The notes: generated by a model from the sequence alone, not told the origin. 64,000 nt of DNA from Pseudomonas entomophila (GCF_018417595.1 NZ_CP070982.1:3616001-3680000), one strand, 5' to 3'. Positions 42,361 through 53,406 are shown, counted from the first letter of the stretch. Program-made: numbers and translations.

Positions 42361-45300
42361 TCAGAGCCGGCGCCGCCCGCCCAGCCTGGGGATGGTGGTC
42401 TTGGGGATGTGCACCTGGATGTCTTCGCGCCGCGTATGCGCCGCCAACCCCGCCAATGTCGGCTGGCTGAACAGCATGCGTGCATCGGTATGCAGCCCGG
42501 CCTGGCGCATGCGCGCCACCAGGTTCACCGCCAGCAGCGAATGCCCGCCCAGCTCGAAGAAGTTGTCGTCACGCCCCACTTGCTCGATTTTCAGCACCTC
42601 GGTCCAGATCTGCGCCAGGGCCTGTTCCAGATCGTCGCGCGGCGCCTGGTAGGTGCGGCTGATCACCGCCTCCGGCCCCGGCGCCGGCAACGCCTGGCGA
42701 TCGATCTTGCCGTTGGGGCTCAGCGGCAATTGCCCGAGGATGACGTAGGCCGAAGGCACCATGTAGGCCGGCAAGTGCGCCAGCAGGTAGCTGCGCAGGG
42801 TATCCAGCGCCGGTGCCTGGTGGCCCTCCCGACAGGCGGCATAGGCCACCAGGCGTTCATCGCGGACCAGTGCCACCGCCTGCCCGAGGGCCGGGTGGGC
42901 GGCCAGCAGCGCCTCGATCTCGCCCAGCTCGATCCGCAAGCCATTGAGCTTGACCTGGAAATCGTTGCGCCCGAGGAACTCCAGGTCACCGTTGGCCCGA
43001 TAGCGCACCAGGTCACCCGTGCGGTACAGCCGGTCGCCTTCGACGAACGGGCTGGCAATGAAGCGTGCCGCTTGCAGCTCAGGCAACCCCAGGTATCCCC
43101 TGGCGACGCCGATGCCGCCGATGTGCAACTCACCGACACACCCCAACGGTACCGGCCGATCGTGGACATCGAGCACATACAACCGGGTATTGGCGATGGG
43201 CCGACCGATCGGCGGTGCCTGCTCTGGCAGAGGCTGCTGCGGCTCCAGCGTCCAGGCGGTACTGTCGACGGTAGCCTCGGTCGGGCCATAGACGTTGTGC
43301 AGGCGCACCCGGGGCAAGCGTTCGCGCAAGCGGCGGACCAGGGCCAGGGTCAGCTCGCCACCGCCGCAGAAGACGTCGGTGAGGCTGGTGCAACCCTCGA
43401 CATGCGGCGCTTCGAGGAACGCATGCAGCAACGCGGGGACGAACTTCACCGTGGTCACCCGGCGCGCCTGGATCAACTGCACGAGGTAGGCCGGGTCGCG
43501 ATGCCCGTCCGGGCGCGCCAGGACCAGGCGCAGGCCGGCGCACAGGGGCCAGAACAGTTCCCAGACCGAACCGTCGAAGCTGAAGGGCGCCCGCTGCAGC
43601 AAGGCACCGTCGGGTTGTGGCGGGCAGAGTGTCGACCCCCAGTGCATCAGGTTGCACAGGCCTCGGTGCTCGACCATCACCCCTTTGGGCGTGCCGGTGG
43701 AGCCGGAGGTGTACATGACGTAGGCCAGGTGCTCGCCGTTCAGTGGTGCAACAACCGGGGCCTGCTCCGAATGAGCCTGCCAGTCGTCCTGGTCGAGATC
43801 GACCAAGGTGGGCGAAGGCTCGAACAAGCCCCGGGTCGCACCGTGTACCAGCACGGCCAATGGCGCGCTGTCCGCCAGCATGTAGCGCAAGCGTTCGTCG
43901 GGGTAGCCCGGGTCCAGCGGCACGTAGGCGCCGCCGGCCTTGAGCACGCCCAGCAGGGCGACGATCAGCTGCACGCCGCGCTCGACGCACACAGCCACCC
44001 GGCTGTCAGGCCTCACGCCAAGGCCGATCAGGTGATGCGCCAGACGGTTGGCCTGGGCGTCGAGCTCGCGGTAGGTCAACTGCGCCTCTTCGCTTTGCAA
44101 CGCCACGGCGTGCGGGGTTCGCTGCACCTGGGCGGCGAACAGCGCCGGCCAATGCACATGCGTGGAATCAAGGGGCGTGTCGGTGGCATTGAGCGTCGAC
44201 AACAGATGATGGCGCTCGTCATCCGGCAACGTCGACAACGACGTCAGTGCCCGCCCGGGATCGCTTTGCAGCGCCTCGGCCAACTGCCGCAAGGCACAGG
44301 CAACCTGCCCGAGCACACGCTGCGCACCCAGCTCACGGGGCGCTCGCACATGGAGGTGAAGGTCGTCGCCTGCTTCGTCCACGGTGAGCACCAGGGCATG
44401 GCTGTGGACTTCGCTGGCCTCCAGCAGTGTCATCCCCGGCAGCTTGCGCGCATCCGGTGCCGGGCCATGGCGGTAGTTGATCAGGCTGTCGAACAACGTC
44501 ACGCCAGCCGGCAGGCCGCTGCAACGCTGGGCCAACACCCGGGGCGCATCCTCATGGTCGAGCAAGGCGGCCAGTTGCGCGTGGGTGGCCGTCAACGCGT
44601 CGCCAACGCCGGTCCCCTTCAACACGACCCGCAACGGCAGGCTGTTGACGAACATGCCCAAGGCCCGGTCAGCGCCCTCGCCCGCCAGCATGCGGCCCAG
44701 CAGCACACTGCCGAACACCACCTCGTCACGGCCCCCCAGCGCCCCCAGCACCAGCGCCCAAGCCAGGTGGAACAGGCTGCCCAAGCCGACATCGTGGGCG
44801 CGCCCCAAGCGCCGCAACGCCTTGGCCAGCGGCTCGGGCACGGCCAGCGCGGCGCTTTCCAGTGCCTGTACATCGAGCGTCTCGCCCATCCCCGCCAGCT
44901 TCGAGGGTGCTTCCATACCCGCCAACAGCGCTTTCAGGAACTGTTCGTGACCCGCCTGGCGCACCGGGTCGCGGCTCACGGCCACATAGTTGCGATAAGC
45001 GATGGGCGCCGCCAGGGCATGGCCCTGCCCCGTCATCAAGGCTTCCAGTTCCGACAGCAACACCTGCACCGACACCGCGTCGTTGACCAGGTGATGGAAG
45101 TGCAGCATGCCCAGCCAGCGCCCATCGGCGCGATCCTCGACGCAGGCCAGGGCCATCATGGGTGCCTGACGCAGGTCCAGTGGGGCTTGGCGTGCGCGCA
45201 ACAACGCGACGGCATCGCCCTGGCCCGGCTCGAGCACCGTCAGCGGCAACCGCGCCTGGCGCCACACTACTTGCTGCGGTTGCTCGAGCCCATCCCAGGC

Positions 45301-48300
45301 CAGGCTGGTGCGCAGGATGTCGTGACGCGCGATGACCTGTTCCAGCGCTTGGCTGAACGCCAGCAGTTCGACGTGGCCGGTGAAGGCGAACAGCGCTTGT
45401 TGCTGGTAGGGGTCGCGGGCCTCGGCGAGGTGGTGGTAGAGCAGGCCTTCCTGCAGGGGCGCCAACGGGTAGATCTCCTGCACATTGGCGGCGCCCCCGG
45501 GGATCGCCGAGACAATGCGCTCGATATCAGCCTGGCCGAGCTCGGCCAGGGCCAGCATGTCGGGCGTGATCCGCGCACAGTCAGCCGGCACGCGATTGCC
45601 CGGCACCGCCGCCACCGGCATGGCACTCACCGAGGCGGCCAGGCTGGCCAGGGTCGGCTGGCCGAACAGCACCTGCACATCGGCGTGCATCCCCGCCTGG
45701 CGCATGCGCTCGATCAACTGGACGGCCATCAGCGAATGGCCGCCCAGCTCGAAGAAGTGGTCCTGCCGCCCGACCCGTTCGACGTGCAACAGTTCGGCCC
45801 ACAGGGCGGCCAGGCGTTGCTCGACATCGCCTTGCGGCGGTTCGTGGGCGCGGCGCAGCGCAGCGTGCAGGTCCGGTGCCGGCAAGGCGCGACGATCAAG
45901 CTTGCCATTGGCGGTCAGGGGCCACGCCGGCACCACCATGTACGCCGTCGGCAGCAGCGCGGCCGGCAGGCGACCACGCAAGTGCTCATGCAACTGCAAA
46001 GGCGTCACGACCCGCTCGGCGATGTACCAGGCGACCAACTGGCCGTCACGCAGCAGCACCACGCCTTCGCGCACCGCCTCGTGGGTCGCCAGCGCCGCCT
46101 CGATCTCGCCCAGTTCCACCCGCACGCCACGGATCTTCACCTGGTCATCGTTGCGCCCCAGGTACTCGAGGGTGCCATCGGCCAGCCAGCGCACCAGGTC
46201 GCCCGTGCGGTAAAGACGGGCGCCGGGGCGTTGCTCGAAAGGGTCGTCGATGAAGCGTTCGGCGGTCATCTCGGGGCGGTTCAGGTAGCCCCGGGCAACG
46301 CCCAGGCCACCGATGTACAGCTCGCCGGCAGCCCCGACGGGCAACGGGCGGCGCCGCTCATCGAGCACATGCAACTGTGTATTGGCGATCGGCTTGCCTA
46401 TGTGCAGCGCCCCGCCCGCCAGGACCTGTCCGGAAGTCGCCACCACGGTGGTCTCGGTGGGGCCATAGTTGTTGATCACCTGGTAGCCGCGCTCGCGAGC
46501 CAGCCGGCGCAGGCGGTCGCCACCGACCAGCAAGGTGCGCAGTGTCGGATGGGCCTGCCCCTGGGCGAAGGCGTGCTCGGCCACCGGCGTGGGCAGGAAG
46601 CTCACCTGCAGCGGCTGCTCGCGCCACCAGCGCAGCAAGGCGTCGATATCCTCGCCGCCTTCGCGCACAGGTGCCAGATGCAGCGTCGCACCGGCGCACA
46701 GGGCCGGCCAGACCTCCCAGGCCATGGCGTCGAAACCGAAACCCGCCAGGCTGGAAGTGTGGCTGCCGGCGTGCAGGTCGAACGTGTCGCAATGCCAGTC
46801 AACCAGGTTGGCCAGCATGCGGTGCTCGACCATCACCCCCTTCGGTTGGCCGGTGGAGCCTGAGGTGTAGATCACGTACACCAGGTTATCCGCGGCCAAC
46901 CCCGGCACCTGGGGGTTGGCCGTCGATTCGGGTTCGATGCCCGGAAGATCGAGTTCGATGATCGGCAGCGCCTGCCCGACGAAGCGCTCGCGCAGGCTGG
47001 ACTGGGTCAGCAGCACCTGGGGGGTGCAGTCCTGCAGCAGGTAGGCCAGGCGCTCGCGAGGGTGTGCCGGGTCGATGGGCACATAAGCCGCGCCGGCCTT
47101 GAGCACCGCCAGCAAGCCCACCACGCTGTCCAGGCCACGACGCGCCGCCACCGCCACCCGCTGGTCCGGCTTGACGCCCAGGTCGATCAAGCGCGCCGCC
47201 AGTGCGTTGGCTCGCTGGTTCAACTGCCCGTAGCTCAGGCCATGGCCTTCCTGCATGAGCGCCGTGGCGTGGGGACGCAAGGCGGCCTGCGCCTCGATGC
47301 GCCGATGGATCAATGGCTCGCCCTGGCCAACGGCCGCCGTGGCATTCCATTGCCTCAGCTGCTCGCGCTCGCGGTCCGTCAGCAGTTCGAACGCATCGAC
47401 CCGAAGCGGCGGCGTCTGCAACCCCTGGTCCAGCACCTGCAGCACCCGCCCGGTCAGCGCCTCGACCTCGTCGGGCGCCAGCCAGCCCAGGTTGTGCACC
47501 AGGTGCAACCAGGCCTTGCCATTGTGGCGGTTGCTGCGCAGGTAGATGGACAACGGCGTTGGCTCGTGGCCATTGCTGACCTTGACGGTATGAGTAGGTA
47601 AGGCGCCATAGAACAGGTCGTTACCCTCCTCCTCGTATGACACCGTCACCTCGAACAACTGCGCGCGTGCCTCGCGCGACAGGCCCAGGCCGCGATGGAG
47701 CTCGGTCATCGGCAAGCGCTGGTGGCGCAGGTCGCGCTTGAGGGTGCCGGCGATGGCCCGCACCAGGTCGGCAAACGCAAGCGTGCGGCCAAAGTCCATG
47801 CGCAACGCGCTGACCTGGGCGAACAACCCCAGCGTCGCCTTGTGCAAGGCCGTGCCCCGATTGCGCACGGGCAGGCCGACCACCCACTCGTCACGCTGGC
47901 CGGCGCGGCAGAAGCACACGTGCAACGCCGCCAGCAGCACATGCAGGGGCGATGCCTGCAGCCGCGCGGCCAACTGCTGCATGCGCGCCAGCAAGGTGGG
48001 GTCGAAGCTGCGCTGCAGCGCCTGGCTGGGCGTTGCCGCACGCACCGGGCCACGCTCGCGCGGGCGCAGCAACACATCCGGCAACTGCCGATACCGGTCG
48101 AGCCAGTAGTCGCCGTCTCGCTGACGTCGCGGCGAAGCCTGGTAGGCCTGGTCTTGCTCGATGAATGCCACGTAGGACGGTGCCGAAGCGGGCAACGACG
48201 CGCCTTGCTCCAGCAAGCCGTAGTACTGCCCCAGCCGGTGGAAGAACTGCTCGAACCCCCAGCCGTCGAGGATCAGGTGATGGGCCTGGGCCGCGACCAA

Positions 48301-48699
48301 GTGGCGCCGCCCGCCCAGGCGCATCAGCGCGACGCGCAACAGCGGGCCATCGCCAAGGCTGAATGATTGCTGCAACTGTGCCTGGATCAGGGCCTGCGCC
48401 GCGCCCATCGGGTCAGGCTGGCCGGCCAGGTCGTGCTCGGCCAGCACCACGTGCAAGCCCGTCACGAAGCGCTGGCGTGGCAAGCCGTCATCGCTGGGCG
48501 TGGCCACCAGCACGGTGCGTAGCGCGTCATGCACGGCCACCAGGTGGGTCAAGGCCTGTTGCAAGCGCTCACGGTCGACCGCGCCATCGAGTTCGACATA
48601 GCCACCGATGTTGTAGAGCGGCGAGTCGCCATGGCCGAGCTGGTCCAGCCAGATGTCGCGCTGCGCGCAGGTCAAGGGGAAAGTATCGGCGGCGAACAT
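42361..48699 (-). CDS. Dimodular nonribosomal peptide synthetase (C-A-T-C-A-T)
   Basis: A 2112-residue NRPS. C1 has HHLILDG near residue 140. A1 has TSGSTG near 612 and a code I read as DAWFLGNVVK, a known Leu code. T1 has LGGHSL near 986. C2 has FHHLVNDA near 1201. A2 has YTSGSTG near 1664 and a code I read as DGWFFGVVDK, which I cannot assign. T2 has LGGHSL near 2050. The protein ends about 60 residues after T2 with no thioesterase, reductase or epimerase. An N-terminal C domain on the first module means an acyl or aryl donor loads it from elsewhere. MbtH, a type II thioesterase, LuxR and a TolC-family exporter lie around it. The predicted product is an acyl-Leu-X dipeptide-like compound. 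Confidence 0.93.
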   Translation of the reverse strand: MFAADTFPLTCAQRDIWLDQLGHGDSPLYNIGGYVELDGAVDRERLQQALTHLVAVHDALRTVLVATPSDDGLPRQRFVTGLHVVLAEHDLAGQPDPMGAAQALIQAQLQQSFSLGDGPLLRVALMRLGGRRHLVAAQAHHLILDGWGFEQFFHRLGQYYGLLEQGASLPASAPSYVAFIEQDQAYQASPRRQRDGDYWLDRYRQLPDVLLRPRERGPVRAATPSQALQRSFDPTLLARMQQLAARLQASPLHVLLAALHVCFCRAGQRDEWVVGLPVRNRGTALHKATLGLFAQVSALRMDFGRTLAFADLVRAIAGTLKRDLRHQRLPMTELHRGLGLSREARAQLFEVTVSYEEEGNDLFYGALPTHTVKVSNGHEPTPLSIYLRSNRHNGKAWLHLVHNLGWLAPDEVEALTGRVLQVLDQGLQTPPLRVDAFELLTDREREQLRQWNATAAVGQGEPLIHRRIEAQAALRPHATALMQEGHGLSYGQLNQRANALAARLIDLGVKPDQRVAVAARRGLDSVVGLLAVLKAGAAYVPIDPAHPRERLAYLLQDCTPQVLLTQSSLRERFVGQALPIIELDLPGIEPESTANPQVPGLAADNLVYVIYTSGSTGQPKGVMVEHRMLANLVDWHCDTFDLHAGSHTSSLAGFGFDAMAWEVWPALCAGATLHLAPVREGGEDIDALLRWWREQPLQVSFLPTPVAEHAFAQGQAHPTLRTLLVGGDRLRRLARERGYQVINNYGPTETTVVATSGQVLAGGALHIGKPIANTQLHVLDERRRPLPVGAAGELYIGGLGVARGYLNRPEMTAERFIDDPFEQRPGARLYRTGDLVRWLADGTLEYLGRNDDQVKIRGVRVELGEIEAALATHEAVREGVVLLRDGQLVAWYIAERVVTPLQLHEHLRGRLPAALLPTAYMVVPAWPLTANGKLDRRALPAPDLHAALRRAHEPPQGDVEQRLAALWAELLHVERVGRQDHFFELGGHSLMAVQLIERMRQAGMHADVQVLFGQPTLASLAASVSAMPVAAVPGNRVPADCARITPDMLALAELGQADIERIVSAIPGGAANVQEIYPLAPLQEGLLYHHLAEARDPYQQQALFAFTGHVELLAFSQALEQVIARHDILRTSLAWDGLEQPQQVVWRQARLPLTVLEPGQGDAVALLRARQAPLDLRQAPMMALACVEDRADGRWLGMLHFHHLVNDAVSVQVLLSELEALMTGQGHALAAPIAYRNYVAVSRDPVRQAGHEQFLKALLAGMEAPSKLAGMGETLDVQALESAALAVPEPLAKALRRLGRAHDVGLGSLFHLAWALVLGALGGRDEVVFGSVLLGRMLAGEGADRALGMFVNSLPLRVVLKGTGVGDALTATHAQLAALLDHEDAPRVLAQRCSGLPAGVTLFDSLINYRHGPAPDARKLPGMTLLEASEVHSHALVLTVDEAGDDLHLHVRAPRELGAQRVLGQVACALRQLAEALQSDPGRALTSLSTLPDDERHHLLSTLNATDTPLDSTHVHWPALFAAQVQRTPHAVALQSEEAQLTYRELDAQANRLAHHLIGLGVRPDSRVAVCVERGVQLIVALLGVLKAGGAYVPLDPGYPDERLRYMLADSAPLAVLVHGATRGLFEPSPTLVDLDQDDWQAHSEQAPVVAPLNGEHLAYVMYTSGSTGTPKGVMVEHRGLCNLMHWGSTLCPPQPDGALLQRAPFSFDGSVWELFWPLCAGLRLVLARPDGHRDPAYLVQLIQARRVTTVKFVPALLHAFLEAPHVEGCTSLTDVFCGGGELTLALVRRLRERLPRVRLHNVYGPTEATVDSTAWTLEPQQPLPEQAPPIGRPIANTRLYVLDVHDRPVPLGCVGELHIGGIGVARGYLGLPELQAARFIASPFVEGDRLYRTGDLVRYRANGDLEFLGRNDFQVKLNGLRIELGEIEALLAAHPALGQAVALVRDERLVAYAACREGHQAPALDTLRSYLLAHLPAYMVPSAYVILGQLPLSPNGKIDRQALPAPGPEAVISRTYQAPRDDLEQALAQIWTEVLKIEQVGRDDNFFELGGHSLLAVNLVARMRQAGLHTDARMLFSQPTLAGLAAHTRREDIQVHIPKTTIPRLGGRRRL

Positions 48700-49126
48700 G
48701 GGCTTGGATCGTCCTTGAAACAGAGTGATTGCGCGGATTCAAACACCCCCCTATCCCCCTGTATGGCCCCCGAAACCCGGACATCGCCGGCGGGAAAACG
48801 CTCAGCCTGAGTGCACTGAATTTCCTGTAGGAGATTGACTACATCCCGATAACGCCCCTGACCTACCCGTCAAGCCAGCTGCTGCGAACGGAAGCAAACC
48901 GGCTGCTTTCTGACGCCAATCACCTGACAAGCTGACACGCCGGACAGCAAGAGCCGCGTTCAAGGCCCAGCATTTCAGTCGGATCAACTGGCATTTTCTG
49001 TCCCCGGTTTCCACTACAGACGCGTGCTCGGCGCCTGCGATTCAATAGCCCCCACCCCCGAAAACACAGAGAGGACTCGGTCGCAAGACCCGCCCGCCGC
49101 GACACCCGATCAAGGAAGACTACGAC
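48700..49126. other. Divergent NRPS/LuxR promoter region
   Basis: A 427-base non-coding stretch between the NRPS (minus) and LuxR (plus) genes. It must contain both promoters and probably a LuxR target site. A GCAGCTGGCTTGAC-like partial dyad around 48870 was not convincing. No RNA gene or repeat was seen. Confidence 0.5.
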
Positions 49127-49906
49127 ATGAAGCTGACCGACAGCCTCGAACACCGTCACGACCCGCACCTGTACCTGCAGCTGGGTGAGCTGGTTGCCAG
49201 CACGGGTGACGAGCATTTCGCCGAACAGATGCTCCTGCTGGTCGGCAACCAGGTGCCGATCCATCGGCTCGACCTCAGCGAATGGACCCTCGAGAACGAC
49301 CCGGCCAGCATCAGCCGGATCAAGGTGCTGGGCAGCGCCGGCCTGCACCATGACCTGCCCGTCCAGGAACACCTGCGGCACCCGCTGCTGCAGAGCATCC
49401 TGTGCATGCAGGACCCGCTGCTGATCCAGATCAACGCCCCGACCAGCGCCCAGCACCCCCGGCGCAATGCCCACCAGTGCAATCTGGTGTCATGCAATGG
49501 CGACCGACGCTGGGTCATCTGCTTCCAGCGCCTGCCAAGCCAGCGCGGTTTCTCCCTGACCGAACTGTCGTTGCTCAAGAGCCTGTCGGACACCTTGCTG
49601 CCATTGGTCGAACACCACGCGCACCTGCTCGAGCAAGCCTGCCTGCGCCGGGTCGGCGTGGAGGCGCTGGATGAGGCCGGCTCTTTGCGCCATGTGTTCG
49701 GCGAGCGCCTGAGCCAGGAAGCCGTGCGCCTGTCCACGCGCGAGCAGGAAGTCTGCATCGGCCTGTTGACCGGTGGCACCGTGCCGCAGATGGCCCAGCG
49801 CCTGAATGTGAAGAACAGCTCCGTGGAAACCTACCTCAAGCGAGCCACCGCCAAACTGGGGGTCAGCGGCCGCCACGGCCTGGCCCGCTGGATGGCCGGT
49901 ACCTGA
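49127..49906 (+). CDS. LuxR-family transcriptional regulator
   Basis: A 259-residue protein. The C-terminal HTH (residues about 200-255) reads [51 protein letters not shown]. The N-terminal 190 residues are not an acyl-homoserine-lactone domain by eye: the conserved Trp/Tyr/Asp pattern is absent. They may be a PAS/GAF-like sensor. Divergent from the NRPS and 16 bases before an outer membrane exporter gene, it most likely controls this cluster, as LuxR proteins do for Pseudomonas lipopeptides. Confidence 0.88.
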   Translation: MKLTDSLEHRHDPHLYLQLGELVASTGDEHFAEQMLLLVGNQVPIHRLDLSEWTLENDPASISRIKVLGSAGLHHDLPVQEHLRHPLLQSILCMQDPLLIQINAPTSAQHPRRNAHQCNLVSCNGDRRWVICFQRLPSQRGFSLTELSLLKSLSDTLLPLVEHHAHLLEQACLRRVGVEALDEAGSLRHVFGERLSQEAVRLSTREQEVCIGLLTGGTVPQMAQRLNVKNSSVETYLKRATAKLGVSGRHGLARWMAGT

Positions 49907-49922
49907 ACCCAGGAAACCCTGC

Positions 49923-51353
49923 ATGACCCGATTGTTCCTGCCGCTGCTGGCCACCGTGTTGGCCGGCTGCACCCTCGCCCCGGACTACCAGCGCCCGGTC
50001 TCTCCCAGCGCCGACCACTACCCCAACGGTGTGGCCTATCGCGGTGGGCCATCGGCCTCGGCGCTACCGCTGGAATGGCAAGCGGTGTTCCATGACCCGG
50101 TCCTGCGCCAGTTGCTCGATACGGCCATGGCCAACAACCGCGACCTGCGGGTGGCGGTGCTCAACGTCGAAGGCTACCGCGCCCAGTACCGCATCCAGCG
50201 CGCCGAGCTGCTGCCCAAGGTCGCCGCCAACGCCCAGGGCCAGCGCCAGTACCTGCCCCGCAGCAGGACGGGCAGCAAAGGCATGATCAGCAGCCAGCAA
50301 TCGGCGACCGTGGGCATCAGCGCCTACGAGCTGGACCTGTTCGGCCGCCTGCGCAGCCTCAGCGACCAGGCACTGCTGACCTACCTGGCCAGCGACGAGG
50401 CTCGGCGCAGCGCCGAGCTCAGCCTGGTCACCAGCGTCGCCGGCGCCTACCTGACCTGGCGCGCCGACCAGGAGCTGCTGGCGCTGTCCACCCAGACGCT
50501 GCAAGCCGACGAGCAGAGCCTGCGCCTCACCCAACGCCAGCGCCGCACCGGCACCCTCTCGGCCCTCGACGCGATCCAGGCTACCACCCGCGTCGACAGC
50601 TCCCGCGCCGCCGTGGCCCGTTACACCCGCCTGGCCGCCCAGGACCTGAACCAGCTCAACCGCCTGGTCGGTGTCGAGGTCAGCGCCACCCTGCCGGCGC
50701 TGCCCCTGGCGGACGATCAGATCGCCCGGGTACCGGCAGGCCTGCCGGCGGACCTGTTGCAGCGCCGCCCGGACATCCGTGAGGCCGAGTACCAGTTGCG
50801 CGCCGCCAACGCCAATATCGGCGCGGCACGCGCGGCGTTCTTTCCCAGCATCACCCTGACCGCCAACGCCGGCGCCAGCAGCCGCCAGCTGGCCGACCTG
50901 TTCGACGCCGGCTCCGGCACCTGGCTGTTCCAGCCGCAGATCAACCTGCCGTTGTTCAATGCCGGCAGCCTGCGCGCCAGCCTGGACTACGCCAAGGTGC
51001 AGAAGAACATCCAGGTGGCGCGCTATGAAAAGTCTATCCAGAGCGCCTTCCAGGAAGTCGCCGATGGCCTGGCCGCCCGCGCCACCTTTCAACGTCAACT
51101 GCAGGCCCAGCGCGACCTGGTGGCAGCCAGCCAGCGTTACCACGACCTGGCCGAGCATCGCTACCGCACCGGCATCGACAGCAGCCTGACCTTCCTCGAC
51201 GCCCAGCGTTCGCTGTTCAACGCCCAGGAAGGCCTGATCAACGATCGCCTGGCACAACTGCTGGCGGAGGTGAACCTGTACGCCGCCCTGGGTGGCGGCT
51301 GGGAAGAAACCCCCGGGCTGGCCTACCAGCGCTCGCCGGACCGGCCGAAGTAG
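49923..51353 (+). CDS. TolC/OprM-type outer membrane efflux lipoprotein
   Basis: A 476-residue outer membrane factor of the NodT/OprM group. The lipobox VLAGC puts the lipid on C16. Two OEP repeats follow, each starting with an ALxxNxDLxxA-type helix ([27 protein letters not shown]). The second repeat carries the standard [35 protein letters not shown] block. It follows LuxR by 16 bases. No RND or ABC inner membrane partner is adjacent, so it must team with one encoded elsewhere. Export of the NRPS product is inferred. Its 3' end overlaps the convergent AraC gene by 31 bases. Confidence 0.92.
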   Translation: MTRLFLPLLATVLAGCTLAPDYQRPVSPSADHYPNGVAYRGGPSASALPLEWQAVFHDPVLRQLLDTAMANNRDLRVAVLNVEGYRAQYRIQRAELLPKVAANAQGQRQYLPRSRTGSKGMISSQQSATVGISAYELDLFGRLRSLSDQALLTYLASDEARRSAELSLVTSVAGAYLTWRADQELLALSTQTLQADEQSLRLTQRQRRTGTLSALDAIQATTRVDSSRAAVARYTRLAAQDLNQLNRLVGVEVSATLPALPLADDQIARVPAGLPADLLQRRPDIREAEYQLRAANANIGAARAAFFPSITLTANAGASSRQLADLFDAGSGTWLFQPQINLPLFNAGSLRASLDYAKVQKNIQVARYEKSIQSAFQEVADGLAARATFQRQLQAQRDLVAASQRYHDLAEHRYRTGIDSSLTFLDAQRSLFNAQEGLINDRLAQLLAEVNLYAALGGGWEETPGLAYQRSPDRPK

Positions 51354-52081
51354 ACCGAGGGCGACACCCCCAGCGTGCGGCGAAACATGGCGCTGAACGC
51401 GCTGGGGCTGTCGTAGCCCAGGTCCAGCGCCACCGCCAGCACCGAGCGCCCGGCCGCCAGGGCATCGAGGCTGGCCAGCAGGCGCATGCGCCGCAGCCAC
51501 TGCATCAGGCTGAGCCCCGTTTCGCGCTGGAACGCGCGGGTCAGGGTGCGTGGGTTGAGTCCGCAGTGGGCGGCGGCGCGGGCCAGGCTCCAGTCCTCGT
51601 CCGGTGCCTGGCGCAGGGCCTCGCTCAATCCCTGCAACACCGCCGAGCGTGGGCTTGGCACATGCAGGGCGAACACCGGCAACACGCGGATCTCGTCGAG
51701 GATCAGTTGCATGATCCGCGCGTCACGGCCCTGGGGCGGCGGCTCGGGGGCGATGTCCATGGCGCGGATGATCAGTTCGCGCAACAGCGGCGAAATCTCG
51801 ATCACCTGGCACTGGCCAGGCAGATCCGGGCGCGCGCCGGGGTCGATGAACAAGGTGCGCATGCGCACCACTCCGGACATTCGCAGCTCATGTTCGGTGG
51901 CCGCCGGCACCCACACCCCGCGCCCGGGCGGCACCACCCAACTGCCCTCGCGGGCATTGACCGTGACCACGCCGCTGATGGCATGGATCAGTTGCGCCCG
52001 GTCGTGGCAGTGCGGGGCGATGTGCTCGCCATGGCGGTAGTTCTCGGCAAGGGGCAGGATGAGCGGGCGAGTCACCGGCAA
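51323..52081 (-). CDS. AraC-family regulator with cupin sensor domain
   Basis: A 252-residue regulator of the AraC/XylS family. An N-terminal cupin ([31 protein letters not shown]) precedes the double [33 protein letters not shown] and [27 protein letters not shown]. The group is NimR/YdiP-like, often controlling adjacent efflux genes. It converges on the TolC-family gene with a 31-base coding overlap. Its targets are not evident; the next plus-strand genes (52261, 52894) lie on its 5' side and are candidates. Confidence 0.9.
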   Translation of the reverse strand: MPVTRPLILPLAENYRHGEHIAPHCHDRAQLIHAISGVVTVNAREGSWVVPPGRGVWVPAATEHELRMSGVVRMRTLFIDPGARPDLPGQCQVIEISPLLRELIIRAMDIAPEPPPQGRDARIMQLILDEIRVLPVFALHVPSPRSAVLQGLSEALRQAPDEDWSLARAAAHCGLNPRTLTRAFQRETGLSLMQWLRRMRLLASLDALAAGRSVLAVALDLGYDSPSAFSAMFRRTLGVSPSVYFGRSGERW

Positions 52082-52260
52082 GGTTCCACTGGAATCGAAC
52101 GGGCAATACTGGCGCAGCGCGGTGGCCTGGGCAATGCCCGCCTACACAGCGATACATAAACCCTGCCTCCTCGACACACTGCCGATACCCGCCCCTCACA
52201 CACTCCTGGCCACTGGAGCGCGAAGGCAGCCTGCCCTCGCCACACACCGGGGACCTCCTC

Positions 52261-52878
52261 ATGAAAGCCCTGCCCTCTGGCTGGAAGCTGTTCGCCGCCC
52301 TCGCGGCCCTGACCCTGCTGATGACCGCCACGGTGCTGATCGCCCACCCGCTGGGGAGCGAGGGCCTGCGCAGCGCCATCCGCGCCACGGCCCGCAGCTC
52401 GTTCGCGTTGTTCCTGCTGACCTTCCTGGCCTCGTCGCTGGCCGTGCTGCTGCCCAGTGACGCGAGCCGGCGCCTGCTGCGCGAGCGGCGCTACCTGGGC
52501 CTGGCCTTCGCCTTCTCGCACACGGTGCATGGCGTACTGATCTATCTCTATGCCCAAGGTTATCCCGAGTTGTTCTGGGCTGGACGCACGGCATTGGCCA
52601 ACCTCCCCGGTTCGCTGGGTTACCTGTTCATCCTGTTGCTGGCCCTGACCTCGTTCAAGGCCCCCATGCACCTGCTCGGCCCACGCCGGTGGAAGGGCCT
52701 GCATGCCACCGGGACCTGGGTGCTGGCCGGGGTGTTCTGCCTGTCGTTCTACAAACGCATCCCGATGGGGGGCGGGTACCCACTGGCCTTCGCCCTGATG
52801 TTCGCCGCCATCGCCCTCAAGCTGGTCGCCAAGCAGGTGATTCGCCTGCGCCGCACCGCACCATCACTGTCCCACTGA
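52261..52878 (+). CDS. Ferric-reductase-like transmembrane protein
   Basis: A 205-residue membrane protein with six helices, matching the ferric reductase-like transmembrane (MsrQ/YedZ-like) superfamily. Paired His residues on helices are visible in FAFSHTVHGVLIYLYAQG and RWKGLHATGTWVLAGV, which could bind b-type heme. It may pass electrons from quinol to a partner. The start ATG follows a strong GGGACCTCCTC region. A DoxX gene starts 16 bases downstream, so the two are probably an operon. The partner enzyme is unknown. Confidence 0.78.
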   Translation: MKALPSGWKLFAALAALTLLMTATVLIAHPLGSEGLRSAIRATARSSFALFLLTFLASSLAVLLPSDASRRLLRERRYLGLAFAFSHTVHGVLIYLYAQGYPELFWAGRTALANLPGSLGYLFILLLALTSFKAPMHLLGPRRWKGLHATGTWVLAGVFCLSFYKRIPMGGGYPLAFALMFAAIALKLVAKQVIRLRRTAPSLSH

Positions 52879-52893
52879 TCGCAGGAGCCACTC

Positions 52894-53406
52894 ATGCTGA
52901 CCGCCACCCTCACTCGCCCGCTCACCGCCCTCGACCGCTTTGGCAGCTGGGGCGCCGACTTGCCGCTGCGGCTGTTCCTGGCCTGGGAGTTCTTCGAATC
53001 GGGGCTGGAGAAATTCAACGGGACGAACTGGTTCGCCGACCTGCAGGCCAGCTTCCCCTTCCCCTTCGACTTGCTGCCGGCCGGGTTGAACTGGCAGTTG
53101 TCGATGTGGGCCGAGCTGATCTGCCCGTTGCTGTTGCTGATGGGGCTGGGCACGCGCCTGGCCGCCGCAGTGCTGATGGTGGTGACGGTGGTGGCGATTG
53201 CCGCCGTGCACTGGCCGGCCGAATGGTCGGGCCTGGCGGAGCTGGCGCAGGGCTATGCGATCACCGACCAGGGGCATGGCAACTACAAGCTGCCGTTGAT
53301 CTACCTGGTGGCGCTGCTGCCGTTGCTGTTGAGGGGGGCTGGGCGGTTGAGCCTGGACCGGTGGTTGTGGCGGGTTTCGGGATCGAGCGCGGCGTATCGC
53401 GGATGA
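52894..53406 (+). CDS. DoxX-family membrane protein
   Basis: A 170-residue DoxX protein. The helix-1 block is [20 protein letters not shown], with later [19 protein letters not shown] and [13 protein letters not shown]. It follows the ferric-reductase-like gene by 16 bases with a CAGGAGC ribosome site. The last ten residues (SGSSAAYRG end) and the TGA stop lie inside a REP element, so the C-terminus appears to have been created or replaced by REP insertion. The core is complete. An oxidoreductase-linked role is suggested by its neighbour, not proven. Confidence 0.85.
   Translation: MLTATLTRPLTALDRFGSWGADLPLRLFLAWEFFESGLEKFNGTNWFADLQASFPFPFDLLPAGLNWQLSMWAELICPLLLLMGLGTRLAAAVLMVVTVVAIAAVHWPAEWSGLAELAQGYAITDQGHGNYKLPLIYLVALLPLLLRGAGRLSLDRWLWRVSGSSAAYRG

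Noticed and set aside
42352..46863. A 1503-codon open frame on the plus strand opposite the NRPS gene
   Set aside because: It is antisense to clear C, A and T domain motifs; the Gln/Arg/His-rich translation has no domain pattern and reflects the GC-rich third codon position of the real gene.
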